From Lysinibacillus sp. FJAT-14745 (GTDB taxonomy: Bacteria > Bacillota > Bacilli > Bacillales_A > Planococcaceae): a stretch of 35,221 bases of DNA. Location: the NCBI RefSeq assembly GCF_001275675.1, contig NZ_LITM01000002.1, positions 268,791 to 304,011 of the forward strand, given 5' to 3'. Shown in pieces: positions 8,137 to 16,089 of this stretch. The position numbers were made by a program, and so were the translations under genes. The notes below the pieces were generated by a model. It searched no databases, had not been told where the DNA came from, and worked only from the letters and a program-made list of their open reading frames with translations. Position 1 is the stretch's first letter; each line of letters begins with the position of its first letter.

Positions 8137-8955
8137 ATGCGGATTAATTCACCTCTCCTTTCTTTACAGGTTCTTCATGGCAACTTTGTCTCTTACTGGA
8201 ACCATACTATTTTTAATTTCATATTATACAAAAATACGAATAAAGAAGGGATTCCGATTCAAAATTCAAAATATCTAGATTTTCTGTCCAAATTTGGTGT
8301 GGGCGGTGCGCATCCTGGCGGTATTAATCTAACAAAGGAAATATTCAAGGCAGAGAACATTAGCGAAAATCCCTATATTTTGGATGTAGGGTGTGGTACA
8401 GGCCAAACCGCTGCCTATTTGGCGGAGACATATGAAGCAAAAGTAACAGGTATTGATATCAATCCTGAAATGGTCGCTAAGGCTAAAAAGAGAATGAAAA
8501 AAAATCGCTTACCCGTAAAAATAATGCAATGCTCTATCGAACAAGTACCATTACCTGATCGTACATTTGATTTTATTATTTCTGAATCTGTTCTTTCTTT
8601 TGTCAATAAACCTAATGCCTTAAAAGAAATTTTTCGTTTATTAAAGCATGGCGGTCGGTTTATTGCCATTGAATTTACTATTCATCAACCACTTGAAGAA
8701 AAAATTGAAAAGGAAATCATGCAGTTTTATGGATTTGATTCTTGTTCAATGAAAAAGGATTGGGTAGCTTTCTTTAACCAGGCAGGTTTTAAAAATATTC
8801 GTATACAAAAAAATAAATCAATCTTCTCCATTCCTGAACTTCATTATTCGAAGGATATTGCACCTGAACTTTATGAGGTAATGGATAAACATTTCGATAT
8901 GAACTTAAAGTATGAAGGGCTTTTAGACTATAGGATTTATTCATGTACTAAATAG
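8137..8955 (+). CDS. Class I SAM-dependent methyltransferase
   Basis: The open frame encodes up to 272 residues. It has SAM motif I ILDVGCGTGQ (81-90), the acidic end of strand 2 in VTGIDINPEM, and a motif-II-like LPDRTFDFIISESVLSF, followed by the usual LKEIFRLLKHGGRFIAIE. The substrate is unknown. The 5' end is doubtful: the only ATG (8137) has no ribosome site, and the first 40 residues look unlike the family. Homologues usually begin just before YLDFLSKFG. A good AGAAGG (8244-8249) sits seven bases before an in-frame ATT at 8257, and a TATTAT hexamer (8222) resembles a -10 box. The real start may therefore be ATT, or an ATG lost by mutation. No operon partners. Confidence 0.75.
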   Translation: MRINSPLLSLQVLHGNFVSYWNHTIFNFILYKNTNKEGIPIQNSKYLDFLSKFGVGGAHPGGINLTKEIFKAENISENPYILDVGCGTGQTAAYLAETYEAKVTGIDINPEMVAKAKKRMKKNRLPVKIMQCSIEQVPLPDRTFDFIISESVLSFVNKPNALKEIFRLLKHGGRFIAIEFTIHQPLEEKIEKEIMQFYGFDSCSMKKDWVAFFNQAGFKNIRIQKNKSIFSIPELHYSKDIAPELYEVMDKHFDMNLKYEGLLDYRIYSCTK

Positions 8956-9074
8956 TGTAAGGATGGAATTCAACTTGAAAGCATACTTCTTAACTGCTAT
9001 GTAAATGAAAAAGAGCAGCAGACTCGTTCAACGACAAATCTCTTACTCCATATCCATTCTGTCCAACAATTTAT

Positions 9075-9120
9075 AGCGGGAAATTAATCCTCTGTGTCAT
9101 TTCCCGCTCCTTCTTATTTT
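9075..9120 (+). terminator. Intrinsic terminator
   Basis: Perfect 10-bp stem AGCGGGAAAT (9075-9084) / ATTTCCCGCT (9099-9108) followed by CCTTCTTATTTT. It serves the methyltransferase transcript on the plus strand. Confidence 0.75.
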
Positions 9121-9170
9121 CTAGCCCCCACTAAAAATATTCCATTTAGAAAAAGAGCAAGATTTCCTCC

Positions 9171-9779
9171 TTAGTCATTCGTTTGCATATATTTCTCTTC
9201 ATTAATCGTCACTGCATGAATGCCCTCAATAAAAGTATTGATTAAGATTAAAAAGCTCTTATTGATATCGAGGGGCATTCCAAATCCTCCCATCTGTTCA
9301 ATAGAAGTGAATCCATGTAGAATGCTTCGTAATCCCCTGACCATATGGATCGCTATTTCTTCTTGCAATTTATAGCCATCTAGCACTTGAAGTACAAGTT
9401 GCACGACAGATTCTTGGGCTTGCTTTAGTTCTTGATCATTAGCGTCTGGAAAGCGAGTGCTAGCATCATACAACCCCGGATGCTCTCTAACAAGTTGAAG
9501 ATATGCTTTACTAATTGCACGAATGGCGTCATCACCTGAACGTCCTACTGCAGCTTGTTGCATATATTCATGTAGTTTTTTTACTCCTTGAATAGCTAAT
9601 TTCTGTTTCAATTCATTTAATCCATCAAGATGATTATACAAGGAAGGTGGCCGTATTTCCAATTTTTCCGCTAATAGTCCAATTGAAAGTTGGTCCAATC
9701 CTTGTTCATCAACTAGCTCCGTTGCCTTTTGTAAAATAACCGATAAATCTATTTTCATTCGACGGGACATTTTTTTCAC
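9171..9779 (-). CDS. TetR family transcriptional regulator
   Basis: A 202-residue repressor. The N-terminal helix-turn-helix covers about residues 8-55 (ILQKATELVDEQGLDQLSIG, then LAEKLEIRPPSLYNHLDG). The PPSLYNHLDGL recognition helix is typical of the TetR group with a WHG-type C-terminal domain, and the ligand domain fills the rest. It lies 3 bp after the metallo-hydrolase gene in the same direction, so the two form an operon. The inverted repeat in the operon promoter is its likely operator, giving autoregulation. The inducer is unknown. Confidence 0.88.
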   Translation of the reverse strand: MKKMSRRMKIDLSVILQKATELVDEQGLDQLSIGLLAEKLEIRPPSLYNHLDGLNELKQKLAIQGVKKLHEYMQQAAVGRSGDDAIRAISKAYLQLVREHPGLYDASTRFPDANDQELKQAQESVVQLVLQVLDGYKLQEEIAIHMVRGLRSILHGFTSIEQMGGFGMPLDINKSFLILINTFIEGIHAVTINEEKYMQTND

Positions 9780-9782
9780 TTC

Positions 9783-10499
9783 CTATTTTGATTGTCTAAA
9801 ATTTTTTTCTGCTTCTGCGATAGCTATGTCCAGAAGTTCCTGTGGTTGCTTCAACATCTTTCCGTGCCCAACAGCAAGTAAGCTTGGATGTAAATCCCTT
9901 AATTTTTTTGCGCTTATTAGAGCTGTGCTTTTATCCCATGTTGCAAGAGCAGGAAATGGAAACAACGGATTCATCACTCCCGTTACTACTAGTCTTCCTC
10001 TAGTTACAAGGGCATCACCAGCGATCAAACTTCTATTGCGCGTGTCAAAAAGAGTGATGGAACCGGGTGTATGACCTGGAGTTGCAATCACTTCTAATGA
10101 ACCAACTCGATCACCTTCTTCAAGTAATAAGTCCGGTTTAGTTTTAATATTTTTTGGAAGACTTCCCCGAATTGGTGTGTTTTTTTCATTTGGTAGCAAG
10201 GTACTATTCCCTTCCAATAACAGAGCATCTCTGGAAGAAATGCATACCTGACTATCTGGTAATAATTCTTTTAATGTGTCTAGCGCTCCTATATGATCAC
10301 CATGTGCGTGAGTAATGATGATTTTTGTAATCGGTTTACCAATACTTTTAGCAGCTTTTATTATACTTTTTGCACTATATGGTAGTGCTGCATCGATAAG
10401 TGTAAGTTCGCTTTCTTCTTCTACAAAATAACAATTAACAGGAAAAATTCTCGGCATAAATGACAATTGATACACTGTGCCAATCTTCGTCATTTTCAT
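9783..10499 (-). CDS. Metallo-beta-lactamase-fold hydrolase
   Basis: A 238-residue MBL-fold enzyme with the complete two-metal ligand set: H64-A-H66-G-D68-H69, H143 in TPGHTPGS, D162 in IAGDALV and H212 in VGHGK. This is the glyoxalase-II/YqjP-like general hydrolase branch; the substrate cannot be told, and a true beta-lactamase role is unlikely as there is no signal peptide. The ATG at 10499 follows GAAGGGG at rather long spacing. It is the first gene of the hydrolase-TetR operon and so is probably induced when the repressor binds its ligand. Confidence 0.85.
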   Translation of the reverse strand: MKMTKIGTVYQLSFMPRIFPVNCYFVEEESELTLIDAALPYSAKSIIKAAKSIGKPITKIIITHAHGDHIGALDTLKELLPDSQVCISSRDALLLEGNSTLLPNEKNTPIRGSLPKNIKTKPDLLLEEGDRVGSLEVIATPGHTPGSITLFDTRNRSLIAGDALVTRGRLVVTGVMNPLFPFPALATWDKSTALISAKKLRDLHPSLLAVGHGKMLKQPQELLDIAIAEAEKNFRQSK

Positions 10500-10537
10500 T
10501 CTAAATCAAATCCCCTTCACAAACTAATCGTAATATT

Positions 10538-10566
10538 ATTTTAACTAATCATATTAGTTTTCGCAA
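10538..10566 (-). promoter_or_regulatory. Promoter with TetR operator in the spacer
   Basis: Minus-strand -35 TTGCGA (10561-10566), 17-bp spacer, -10 TAAAAT (10538-10543). A perfect inverted repeat, AACTAAT-CAT-ATTAGTT (10543-10559), fills the spacer, so a bound repressor would block RNA polymerase. A further AACTAAT half-site lies at about 10522. Confidence 0.8.
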
Positions 10567-10652
10567 TATTTAAATTAAAATTATTTAAGCCCTAATTTAT
10601 GGTAACGGCTTTTAATACCAAATCATCGCTAGTTTTGATACACAAAAAAATG

Positions 10653-10697
10653 ACACCTGTCATAAAGAACCTTTGACTGGTGTGAATATGTTTTTTC
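10653..10697 (+). terminator. Stem-loop with T-run upstream of the DUF418 gene
   Basis: An imperfect hairpin (ACACCTGTCA with TTGACTGGTGT) is followed by TTTTTT. It may end read-through into the DUF418 operon or act in its leader. Support is moderate because of mismatches. Confidence 0.35.
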
Positions 10698-10746
10698 CTT
10701 GCATTTTCTTATCATTATTGTAAGAAAACAAAGAAAGAGTGATTTT

Positions 10747-11880
10747 ATGATGAAGGTTCAACAAAGATTACCCCTAATCGATCTGTTACGAGGCTTTGCT
10801 GTATTAGGGACACTTGGTACGAATATTTGGATTTTTGCTAATCTAGGGGATATTTCGTATATCACAACGAGTAATTATTCAGGTTGGTGGTCATTGAACG
10901 ACTTTTTACGAATGACAGTGTTATTTTTCGTAAACGGTAAACTTCTTGGTTTATTAACAATCATGTTTGGTGTAGGTCTAGAATTAAAATATCAGCAAGC
11001 CTTACGAAAAGGAAATGCTTGGCCTGGAATGTACATTTGGACGATAGTATTTTTATTTATGGAAGGTTTTATCCACTTCACTTTAGTCATGGAATACGAT
11101 ATTTTAATGAGCTATGCTGTGACAGCCGTCATCGTTGCCTTTATCGTTAAATTTGGTGATAAAGCGATTAAACGTGCTTTATACGTTTTTGGTAGTTTCC
11201 ATGCACTAATGATTCTTCTAATTTTAGTCAGCGCATTGCTAGGTGCCAATGCTTCCATTACTGGACTCGACCCTGTTGTTAGTCTTTATGAATATGGTAC
11301 TTGGTTTGAGCAAATACAATATCGTTTAACACATTTTCTTTATTATAGAACGGAAGCTATTTTTATTATCCCAATGAATATCTTTTTATTTTTACTTGGC
11401 GTTAAGCTGATGAGAAATGGTGTATTTTCGCAAAATGACAAAGGACGTCAGGCGCGTCAAAAGCTATTCAAAATCGGTATTTTTATTGGGATACCTTTAA
11501 ATTTCCTAATCTTTATTCCTGGTGGAGCATTTGATTTACCTGTTCGTTATTTATTTGCACCAATCTTATCCATTGGTTATATTGGTATATTAGGGAAAAT
11601 GATAGAATATAAGAAGCTTGATTGGTTATGGAAGAGATTTGGCGAGATTGGGAAAATGTCTTTAAGTTGCTATGTACTGCAAAATGTTATTGCATCTATT
11701 ATTTTCTATGGCTGGGGCTTAGGTTTAGGTGGAAAATTGAATAGTATTGAAGTGATCGGTATTTGGCTAACCCTCTCCCTTCTACAACTTTTCATTGCAC
11801 ATCTTTGTATCAAGCATTTTCATGTTGGGCCAATGGAATGGATTCGGAAACATGCCATTCAAAGTGTCACACAGAAATAA
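10747..11880 (+). CDS. DUF418 (YeiB/YrkO-like) membrane protein
   Basis: A 377-residue integral membrane protein. It begins with the typical RLPLIDLLRGFAVLGTLGTN segment and carries the C-terminal DUF418 domain with EIGKMSLSCYVLQNVI and the closing HFHVGPMEWIRK. About nine or ten membrane segments are visible. The family resembles acyltransferase-3/YeiB proteins and has no settled function. The start at 10747 is preferred to an ATG 16 codons upstream, because the longer N-terminus is unlike the family and AAGAGTGA precedes this ATG. It is followed by a sensor kinase and a response regulator in the same direction. In B. subtilis a DUF418 gene (yrkO) likewise sits beside a two-component system, suggesting membrane stress or export, though this is inference. 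Confidence 0.85.
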   Translation: MMKVQQRLPLIDLLRGFAVLGTLGTNIWIFANLGDISYITTSNYSGWWSLNDFLRMTVLFFVNGKLLGLLTIMFGVGLELKYQQALRKGNAWPGMYIWTIVFLFMEGFIHFTLVMEYDILMSYAVTAVIVAFIVKFGDKAIKRALYVFGSFHALMILLILVSALLGANASITGLDPVVSLYEYGTWFEQIQYRLTHFLYYRTEAIFIIPMNIFLFLLGVKLMRNGVFSQNDKGRQARQKLFKIGIFIGIPLNFLIFIPGGAFDLPVRYLFAPILSIGYIGILGKMIEYKKLDWLWKRFGEIGKMSLSCYVLQNVIASIIFYGWGLGLGGKLNSIEVIGIWLTLSLLQLFIAHLCIKHFHVGPMEWIRKHAIQSVTQK

Positions 11881-11977
11881 TCGACAAGGGTTGGTGTGAA
11901 CTATAAAGATTTATCCAAGAGACCAGGTAAAGTACTATTTAATTATCGATGTTGTATCGCTTGTTTTTTTATTTACA

Positions 11978-13009
11978 ATGGTATTAAGTTCGAATTCTCA
12001 ATTACCTTTAATGGCTAAAATAATTATCCTTACGTCATTTTTAGTAGCCTTCTATATTGCTTTATGGTTTAAAGATTGGCGTTTACTGTTAGCTTCTTTA
12101 CTTGGCTTTACGCTTATTATTATACTGGGTATTTATGAAGGATCTACTATGTTATTATTTGGATTTACATTTGCTGATTTAATTGGGCGAGCTAAAAAGA
12201 AATGGCATATTGCTATAGGAATGATTGCCATTGCCTTAATGTTTTTTATCGTTATTTGGTTTGAATCAGGAGCATCTCTGAAATTAGAAACCGCAGTTTT
12301 AATACCCATTATGATCATTCAGTTACTGTTTCCAATGCTCATTTACTACGTAGAAAAGTCCAAAAAATTACAATCGGAATTAACAGTGGTAAATACCCAG
12401 CTTGTTCAGCAAGAAGAAAGACAACGTATCGCGAGAGACCTCCACGATACGCTTGGTCATACATTGACTATGATTAAAATAAAAACCGAACTAACATCAA
12501 AATTAGTCGATAAAGATACAATGCGTGTGAAAGATGAGCTAAATGATATTTTAGCAACAACACGAACAGCACTAAAGCAAGTAAGAGAATTAGTTTCCGA
12601 TATGAATTTTATTTCGTTAGAAAGTGAGCTTATTCATTGTAAACAGCATTTACAAACAGCGGATATTTCCATAAAAATAAAAAATAATTGTCCAAAGCTG
12701 CTACTAGCTAGTGTGGAAGAAACGATGCTGTCCTTATGTCTACGGGAAGCAACTACAAATATTATTAAACATAGCCAAGCAAAAAAATGCCAAATAGATA
12801 TTAACTATTTAAATGGAATTTTAAAGATAAATGTTGTGGACGATGGTGTCGGCTTACATAACCAAGGGCATGGGAATGGACTATCTTCGATGAAAGAGCG
12901 AATGAATGCTCTTCAAGGAAATGCTTCCATTGACAATTTACCGACAGGCGGAACGATTGTGACGTTAACACTGCCTATCCAGCACTATAAAAAGGAGCCA
13001 ACTACATGA
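11978..13009 (+). CDS. Sensor histidine kinase, DesK/LytS-like HisKA_3 type
   Basis: From the ATG at 11978, a 343-residue kinase with four or five hydrophobic segments in residues 8-125, a short coiled-coil linker, a HisKA_3 dimerisation helix with phosphoacceptor H156 in ARDLHDTLGH, and a HATPase_c domain (N-box EATTNIIKHS, G1 VVDDGVGL, G2 GNGLSSMKERM). The open frame extends 25 codons further upstream without ATG, GTG or TTG. That extension (KIYPRDQVKYYLIIDVV...) reads like the natural cytoplasmic start and first membrane helix of this family, and would begin at an ATA at 11903. The true start is thus probably non-canonical or mutated. The stop overlaps the start of the response regulator by 4 bp (ATGA). 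Confidence 0.87.
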   Translation: MVLSSNSQLPLMAKIIILTSFLVAFYIALWFKDWRLLLASLLGFTLIIILGIYEGSTMLLFGFTFADLIGRAKKKWHIAIGMIAIALMFFIVIWFESGASLKLETAVLIPIMIIQLLFPMLIYYVEKSKKLQSELTVVNTQLVQQEERQRIARDLHDTLGHTLTMIKIKTELTSKLVDKDTMRVKDELNDILATTRTALKQVRELVSDMNFISLESELIHCKQHLQTADISIKIKNNCPKLLLASVEETMLSLCLREATTNIIKHSQAKKCQIDINYLNGILKINVVDDGVGLHNQGHGNGLSSMKERMNALQGNASIDNLPTGGTIVTLTLPIQHYKKEPTT

Positions 13010-13611
13010 TACGAGTATTACTAGCAGAGGATCAACAAATGTTACGTGGCGCCTTGACTTCCTTGTTGTCATTTGAGCCTGATATAGAAGTGATCGCAGA
13101 AGTTTCAGATGGTCAAACAGCGTGGGAATATATTCAACAAGAGCTACCCGATGTTTGTGTATTGGACATCGAAATGCCGAATCTTTCTGGTCTTGATCTT
13201 GCTGAAAAAATTAGACAGAAAAATTTACCGTGCAAGGTCATGATTGTCACTACTTTCGCACGGCCTGGTTATTTACAGAAAGCGATGGATTGTGAGGTAC
13301 ATGGTTATTTATTAAAAGATGAACCGATCGACTATTTAATTGAAACAATAAGAAAAGTGATGAAAGGTGAAAAGGTCGTCAGCAGAGATTTAGCTGCTAC
13401 GTTGTTTATGAAGGAACAGAATCCACTAAATGAACGTGAAATTGCTGTTCTGCAGCTTGTAAAAGAAGGACTCACAACAAATGAGATTAGTAAAAAGTTA
13501 TTTTTAACGAAAGGCACTATTCGAAACTATTTATCTACCTCTATTCAAAAACTACATGTCGAGTCTAGACAACAAGCTGCTCAAGTTGCGAGTGATAAAG
13601 GTTGGCTCTAG
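13006..13611 (+). CDS. NarL/DesR-type response regulator
   Basis: A 201-residue DNA-binding regulator. The receiver domain has E8/D9, phosphoacceptor D54 in CVLDIEMPNLSG, a switch threonine in VTTFA, and the conserved lysine in YLLKDEP. The LuxR-type helix-turn-helix at the C-terminus begins at LNEREIAVLQLVKEGLTTNE and contains TKGTIRNYLS. It overlaps the kinase gene by 4 bp, which makes the pair clear partners. AAGGAG precedes the ATG. It probably controls the upstream DUF418 gene or its own operon; no binding site was identified. Confidence 0.92.
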   Translation: MIRVLLAEDQQMLRGALTSLLSFEPDIEVIAEVSDGQTAWEYIQQELPDVCVLDIEMPNLSGLDLAEKIRQKNLPCKVMIVTTFARPGYLQKAMDCEVHGYLLKDEPIDYLIETIRKVMKGEKVVSRDLAATLFMKEQNPLNEREIAVLQLVKEGLTTNEISKKLFLTKGTIRNYLSTSIQKLHVESRQQAAQVASDKGWL

Positions 13612-13616
13612 AAAAA

Positions 13617-13668
13617 GAAAAGCGATACGGTATTCCTTATCTATAAAGGATACAGTATCGCTTTTCTT
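13617..13668 (+). terminator. Intrinsic terminator of the two-component operon
   Basis: A long stem AAAGCGATAC...GTATCGCTTT with a further CCTT/AAGG pairing inside, followed by TTTTCTTC, begins a few bases after the regulator stop. The leading A-run may let it act in both directions. Confidence 0.8.
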
Positions 13669-13669
13669 C

Positions 13670-13960
13670 AGGCGTGTTGATTAGGAAAAAATAAGTTTAT
13701 TATTGAGCGATAAAAGGATTTTTTCGTTACCGATTTGCCAATATATTTCCATTTTAACTGATTGTAGCGTAGGGCTACTCGACTCCCGCGGGAAAGCGAG
13801 ACAGACGAGACCCTGCACGGAGCGAAGCGGAGGAAGCGGCTCGACGCTCGCCCGCAGGAAGCTTTGCTCTGTGCGAAAGCGAAGCGTCAGCAACAAAGCG
13901 AGTAGCCCGTAGCGGAAATCAGCCTCTTTGGATGTATAAAAATGGTTAATCAACACACCT
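13670..13960. repeat. Palindromic Bacillaceae-type intergenic element
   Basis: The outer ends form an imperfect inverted repeat (GGCGTGTTGATTA at about 13672 and TTAATCAACACACC at about 13946). Inside, CTGATTGTAGCGTAGGGC (from 13758) pairs imperfectly with its inverse ending at 13922. The GC-rich middle holds CCCGCGGG, GCGAGACAGACGAGACCC and CTGTGCGAAAGCGAAGCG. Short open frames here, on both strands, follow from the palindrome and are not genes. Related sequence occurs at 23245-23470 and part of it at 6485-6513. Confidence 0.75.
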
Positions 13961-13971
13961 GGCTTTTCTTT

Positions 13972-15339
13972 TTAATTAACTTCTTCTTTTGCTGATTTAT
14001 TTTTAGTCACCAAATTAATGATGATTTCAACGAGTACGACAGCAATTAATGAAAGCCCAAATAGTGGCATCAGTATCCCTAAAATTATCATGAAAATGAT
14101 AAATGGAATGGATACCTTTTGAGAGATTTTAGGTGGTGCAGATAGCATACCTTGTTTCTTTCGTAATAGCCATGTTCTAACTCCCCAAGCAATAACTACT
14201 AAAAATGCTAGACATACTAGTAAATTGATTAATTTATTTGGCCAGCCAAACAAGTGACCTTCATGCAATGGAATTCCCCATGTGAACCATTTGGCAAGAA
14301 TGCCATAGTCCTCATATCCGACCTTGTCTATATATTTTCCGCTATACTGATCAAAATACATTGTCGTTTCATCATACGGACTAACATCAAGACCTGTGAC
14401 ACCTGTGTTACTAGATTTTGCAACTGTATAGACACCGACTTCACTAGCAGGATAAATAATCGCATACGGTTTTGATATATTCATTGCATCAATTTCATGT
14501 TGTAGCTTTTCCACACTTAGTTGGTAAGGGTTAGCAGCACAGAGCATATTGTCTCCCATACCGTGATGTGCAGCATGTCCAGAATCTGATGTAGGTGGGG
14601 TTTCTTGACGAGTAGCCCAAGGAATCTCACTTACATTAGATGTAGGCGGCTGTTGCTGTAATAATGGCGTGCCGAAAGAAGGATGATCTTGTGAAGCTTG
14701 ATAAATATATTTCCCCATAAACGCAGACCATGGTAAGCCTGTGAAAATAATTACAAGCATTGGAATCGTAATAATTGTCCCAATAAGAGCATGAAATTTT
14801 CTACTTTTTTGACGTGTGTTTGTCTGCTTTGTTTTCTTTAGTATTTTTGCTTTAAACGTCATGTAAATGCCTGAAAGTAGTAAAAAAACAGCCCAGCACG
14901 CCGCTAATTCTACTAAATAATTGACAACCGTCCCCCCAATAAATAAGGAACTATGGACATTTCTCATAATATTTGAAAATGTGTAATCAGCATCCTGACC
15001 ACCGATAATTTGGTTATGATCATCTAGGAACACATATTTCTCTTTGCCATCTGCATTCTTCATCGATAAACGAGTATTGTATGGCTCTTCTAACTCTATA
15101 ATTTTATTTGTTTTATAGCCAGCATATGATTCTTCTGCAAGTTTAACAGCATCATCAATAGATTGTACCTCGGTCTTTCCACTTTCACCAAAAAAGTATT
15201 TATCATATAACTGATTTTCCACATCAGTATAAAATAAATAACCAATACCACTAAGTGTGAGTGAAATAAGAAGTGGAGTTATAAATAATGCGGCATAAAA
15301 GTGCGTTCGCCAAAAGCTCTGGTAAAGCTTGTTCTTCAT
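13972..15339 (-). CDS. PepSY-associated membrane protein (PiuB-like)
   Basis: A 455-residue membrane protein of the PepSY_TM family. The N-terminal YQSFWRTHFYAALFITPLLI is the family's opening helix. Further helices lie near residues 140-160, 190-210, 375-395 and 415-445, with extracytoplasmic loops that contain PepSY-like segments (SIDDAVKLAEESYAGY and YQLSVEKLQHEIDAMNISKP). Paired histidines such as HEGHLFGW and FHALIG may bind heme or metal. A linker near residues 245-270 carries HAAHHGMGDNM. GGAGAA precedes the ATG. Relatives are often iron-regulated and implicated in iron or heme uptake, but no Fur box is seen here. It is transcribed alone. Confidence 0.85.
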   Translation of the reverse strand: MKNKLYQSFWRTHFYAALFITPLLISLTLSGIGYLFYTDVENQLYDKYFFGESGKTEVQSIDDAVKLAEESYAGYKTNKIIELEEPYNTRLSMKNADGKEKYVFLDDHNQIIGGQDADYTFSNIMRNVHSSLFIGGTVVNYLVELAACWAVFLLLSGIYMTFKAKILKKTKQTNTRQKSRKFHALIGTIITIPMLVIIFTGLPWSAFMGKYIYQASQDHPSFGTPLLQQQPPTSNVSEIPWATRQETPPTSDSGHAAHHGMGDNMLCAANPYQLSVEKLQHEIDAMNISKPYAIIYPASEVGVYTVAKSSNTGVTGLDVSPYDETTMYFDQYSGKYIDKVGYEDYGILAKWFTWGIPLHEGHLFGWPNKLINLLVCLAFLVVIAWGVRTWLLRKKQGMLSAPPKISQKVSIPFIIFMIILGILMPLFGLSLIAVVLVEIIINLVTKNKSAKEEVN

Positions 15340-15375
15340 GTCTAATTCTCCAATCTATCATAATCAATTTCGCCT

Positions 15376-15445
15376 TGGCGTAATTCCGTGACATCCGCCG
15401 GAGGCATCATCTTCATTCAGTAGGTGTTTACTGAATGAAGATAAG
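15376..15445. repeat. Second copy of the structured repeat
   Basis: Contains a 12-bp hairpin (CTTCATTCAGTA / TACTGAATGAAG) followed, on the minus strand, by GCCTCCGGCGGATGTCACGG. This matches GCCTCTGGAGGATGTCAC at 6410-6427, where it also follows a CTGAA-AGAAG stem. The two loci are therefore diverged, oppositely oriented members of one family, here between the PepSY gene and the 60-residue gene. Confidence 0.65.
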
Positions 15446-15570
15446 CGCAAAATTATTATATAGTTTAAAAGTGAAATAAGTATGAAGTCCTAGAGATTTT
15501 TTCATGACATATATATATGTATTCCTATGGATATAATTAGGTTATAGAAACAAAATAGATTGTTTTCATT

Positions 15571-15618
15571 AAAAAAAGCTACTTAATGTCCCATAAAGGG
15601 ATGAACATTAAGAGCCTT
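15571..15618 (-). terminator. Intrinsic terminator
   Basis: On the minus strand the stem GCTCTTAATGT / ACATTAAGTAGC is followed by a run of seven T. It lies downstream of the 60-residue gene and ahead of the PepSY gene, which is transcribed in the same direction. Confidence 0.75.
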
Positions 15619-15639
15619 TTAACTTTGGTGAAACTAATA

Positions 15640-15667
15640 ATCAGTGGGGATAATGCTCCCCACTGAT
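15640..15667 (-). terminator. Stem-loop behind the 60-residue gene
   Basis: Perfect 10-bp stem ATCAGTGGGG / CCCCACTGAT starting 13 bp after the stop. It lacks a strong T-run and probably works with the next terminator, or protects the mRNA end. Confidence 0.55.
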
Positions 15668-15679
15668 TAAAGTTTTACT

Positions 15680-15862
15680 TTATCCAATTAGTTCTTTCAT
15701 TACATTCGTATAAGCTGTTAAAATATCATTTTTATGAACAGCATCCTGCCCTACATACTGTTCAACTAGCTCCTTTAATGTATGAGAATTACTTGTATAT
15801 AGTTTCTCCATAACTTCATATTTTAACAGACTTTCATAATACTCGATTACTTGTGGATTCAT
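15680..15862 (-). CDS. Small 60-residue protein of unknown function
   Basis: A 60-residue, largely helical, acidic protein (begins MNPQVIEYYESLLKYEV; ends TAYTNVMKELIG) with no cysteine, signal or membrane segment. The ATG at 15862 is chosen over an ATG 33 codons upstream because GAAGGAG sits at ideal spacing and the upstream part covers a terminator hairpin. It lies 24 bp downstream of that hairpin, which itself follows the cobalamin riboswitch and a small open frame. It could thus be the distal gene of a riboswitch-controlled transcript or, more likely, separately expressed. I do not recognise the family. Confidence 0.6.
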   Translation of the reverse strand: MNPQVIEYYESLLKYEVMEKLYTSNSHTLKELVEQYVGQDAVHKNDILTAYTNVMKELIG

Positions 15863-15888
15863 GTGTACCACTCCTTCAATTTTAGCAT

Positions 15889-15921
15889 TAAAAAAACATC
15901 TTTCCTTCATCAGAAAGATGT
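15889..15921 (-). terminator. Terminator between the riboswitch leader ORF and the 60-residue gene
   Basis: On the minus strand ACATCTTTC pairs with GAAAGATGT, followed by seven T. It lies just after the stop of the small frame at 15925. Confidence 0.75.
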
Positions 15922-15924
15922 CTA

Positions 15925-16044
15925 CTATGACAAATACACGACATAATACGGTGATTGACATGGCGAAAAAAGCTTTCTATTCGTAGAAGCTACCTTTTTT
16001 GCAATCATCGTACTATGAGCATGCTGGAAAATTTCTCTAGTCAC
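15925..16044 (-). CDS. Possible 39-residue ORF behind the cobalamin riboswitch
   Basis: Starts with GTG at 16044, with AGGGGG six bases upstream, and reads VTREIFQHAHSTMIAKKVAS to a TAG at 15925. The product is basic, with two histidines near the N-terminus, and is not recognised. The ribosome site lies just after the riboswitch and can pair with an upstream CCTA, as expected for translational control. However, a strong hairpin (15965-16000) lies inside the frame, so this may be a decayed gene or simply leader sequence. Confidence 0.35.
   Translation of the reverse strand: MTREIFQHAHSTMIAKKVASTNRKLFSPCQSPYYVVYLS
15965..16000. terminator. A-stem-T hairpin inside the riboswitch leader
   Basis: GAAAAAAGCTTTCTA pairs with TAGAAGCTACCTTTTTT across a short TTCG loop, with A-runs and T-runs at the ends. 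It looks like a bidirectional intrinsic terminator and could be the expression platform or end of the riboswitch transcript. Confidence 0.55.
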
Positions 16045-16089
16045 ACTCAACACCCCCTATCCTCGTAGGTTTTTTGGTTGTACTAGATA

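Noticed and set aside
13681..13956. Overlapping open frames on both strands in the palindromic element
   Set aside because: Both arise from the GC-rich palindrome; no ribosome site and no protein-like composition.
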